The notes under the pieces: generated by a model
Told to the model about the DNA's origin: nothing
Seen by the model: the letters and a program-made list of their open reading frames with translations, nothing else
Databases searched by the model: none
Shown: one piece after another, positions 5,057 to 7,087 of the stretch
Numbering within the stretch: the stretch's first letter is position 1
Layout: each line of letters begins with the position of its first letter
DNA from: Pullilachnospira_A gallistercoris
GTDB lineage: Bacteria > Bacillota > Clostridia > Lachnospirales > Lachnospiraceae
NCBI GenBank assembly: GCA_018712125.1
Contig: DVHM01000156.1
Location: 1-7,087 of the forward strand
Length of the DNA stretch: 7,087 nt
Reading direction: 5' to 3'
Program-made: the position numbers and the translations under genes

Positions 5057-6127
5057 ATGAAAATAGGAATGCTGACCAGCGGGGGAGATTGTCAGGCGCT
5101 GAACGCGGCCATGAGGGGTGTGGTAAAGACCCTGAGTACCAATGTGAAGGATCTGGAAGTTTACGGATTCCTGGACGGCTACAAGGGATTGATCTACGAA
5201 AATTATCGGAAACTGACCAGCAAGGATTTCTCAGGTATCCTGACGGTGGGAGGAACGATCCTCGGATCTTCCAGACAGCCTTTTAAGCTGATGCGGGTGC
5301 CGGATGAGAACGGCCTGGACAAGGTGGAGGCCATGAAGAAGACCTACCGGAAGCTGAAACTGAACTGCCTGGTCATTCTGGGCGGGAATGGAACGCAGAA
5401 GACGGCCAATCTGCTGCGGGAAGAAGGGCTGAACGTGATTCATCTGCCCAAGACCATCGACAATGATATTTACGGAACCGACGTGACCTTCGGATTTCAG
5501 AGCGCTATCAACGTGGCCTGCAACGCCATCGACTGTATTCACACGACGGCGGCTTCTCACAACCGTGTCTTTATCGTGGAAGTTATGGGGCATAAGGTCG
5601 GATGGCTGACCCTCTACGCGGGCGTTGCTTCCGGCGCGGATATTATCCTGCTTCCCGAGATCCCCTACGACATCAACAAGGTGGTGGAGGCCATTGAAAA
5701 GAGGAATAAGCAGGGCAAGGGCTTTACCATTCTCGCGGTGGCGGAGGGAGCCATCTCCAAGGAGGACGCGAAACTTTCGAAGAAAGAGCTGAAGAAAAAA
5801 CGTGAGAACTCCAAACATCCCACGGTTTCCTACGAGCTGGCGGAGGAGATTACCCGCCTGACCGGGTCCGAGGCCAGAGTGACGGTGCCGGGACACACCC
5901 AGAGAGGCGGAAGCCCCTGCCCCTACGACCGGGTGCTCTGTACCAGACTGGGCGCGGCGGCGGCCATGGCCATCATGGACAAGGACTATGGCAACATGAT
6001 TGCCATGAGAAACGGCGAGACGGTGAGAGTTCCTCTGGAGGAAGTGGCCGGCAAGCTGAAGATGGTGGATCCGAACTGTCAGATGATCAAGGAAGTCAAG
6101 CTCATGGGCATCAGCTTCGGCGATTAG
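5057..6127 (+). CDS. 6-phosphofructokinase (PfkA family, atypical phosphoryl-donor motif)
   Basis: 356 residues. Phosphorylates fructose 6-phosphate at C1, the committed step of glycolysis, in the cytoplasm. In order: the nucleotide-binding start MKIGMLTSGGDCQALNAAMR, GGNGT at 109-113 (donor site), PKTIDND at 131-137 with D135 as expected catalytic base, EVMGHKVGWLTLYAG (fructose-phosphate binding), LPEIPYD, and GHTQRGGSP near 279. In classical ATP enzymes the donor motif is GGDGS with a Gly after the Pro of P-TIDND, and in pyrophosphate enzymes it is GGDD with Lys there. This protein has Gly at 112 (ATP-like) together with Lys at 132 (pyrophosphate-like) and Asn at 111. In the actinobacterial enzymes Gly plus Lys goes with ATP use, so ATP is the better guess. 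The dnaX gene follows after 19 bases, indicating co-transcription. A genome may carry another pfk. Confidence 0.93.
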   Translation: MKIGMLTSGGDCQALNAAMRGVVKTLSTNVKDLEVYGFLDGYKGLIYENYRKLTSKDFSGILTVGGTILGSSRQPFKLMRVPDENGLDKVEAMKKTYRKLKLNCLVILGGNGTQKTANLLREEGLNVIHLPKTIDNDIYGTDVTFGFQSAINVACNAIDCIHTTAASHNRVFIVEVMGHKVGWLTLYAGVASGADIILLPEIPYDINKVVEAIEKRNKQGKGFTILAVAEGAISKEDAKLSKKELKKKRENSKHPTVSYELAEEITRLTGSEARVTVPGHTQRGGSPCPYDRVLCTRLGAAAAMAIMDKDYGNMIAMRNGETVRVPLEEVAGKLKMVDPNCQMIKEVKLMGISFGD

Positions 6128-6146
6128 AGACAGAAGGAGTGAAGAG

Positions 6147-7087
<941 letters not shown>

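Noticed and set aside
5231..5896. Minus-strand open frame opposite the phosphofructokinase (221 codons), and one at 6111-6674 opposite dnaX
   Set aside because: Both are antisense to well-recognised enzymes and have no recognisable protein features.

Overview
The window looks like chromosomal DNA from an anaerobic Firmicute, most likely a Lachnospiraceae-type Clostridium. This is inferred from a DUF6273 surface protein, a clostridial-style 6-phosphofructokinase with GGNGT and PKTIDND motifs, strong AGGAG ribosome sites, and a tRNA-Ser with an encoded CCA end. Base composition is uneven. One sampled line inside the TetR gene (2221-2280) has 24 G+C of 60, and one inside pepD (3781-3840) has 38 of 60. 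The species cannot be named from this window.

Left part (1-2213): the 3' portion of a 2-keto-3-deoxygluconate kinase (kdgK) runs rightward to a compact symmetric terminator at 1024-1048. It faces a leftward gene for a secreted, membrane-anchored DUF6273 protein that starts at TTG. The spacer 2058-2213 holds a good leftward promoter and a perfect 15-bp palindrome. A TetR/AcrR-family regulator is divergently transcribed from the other side, so the pair looks like a regulator and its target.

Middle (2760-3444): a 57-codon Phd/YefM-like antitoxin gene has no toxin and seems to lack the middle of the family fold. A tRNA-Ser(CGA) lies on the minus strand with its own promoter and terminator. Next to it is a 198-bp element (3203-3400) with perfect 17-bp inverted ends and several nested perfect hairpins. 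It stops 44 bases before the pepD start codon. This element is the most unusual object in the window and is either a miniature mobile element or a structured RNA repeat.

Right part (3445-7087): a complete M20-family aminoacyl-histidine dipeptidase (pepD), then a 6-phosphofructokinase, then 19 bases later dnaX (gamma/tau subunit of DNA polymerase III), which runs off the end of the window. The phosphofructokinase and dnaX look co-transcribed, while pepD may be a separate unit because a promoter-like sequence follows it.

No complete new multi-gene system is visible. The items most worth following up are the structured element, the reduced orphan antitoxin, and the TetR/DUF6273 divergent pair with its palindrome.
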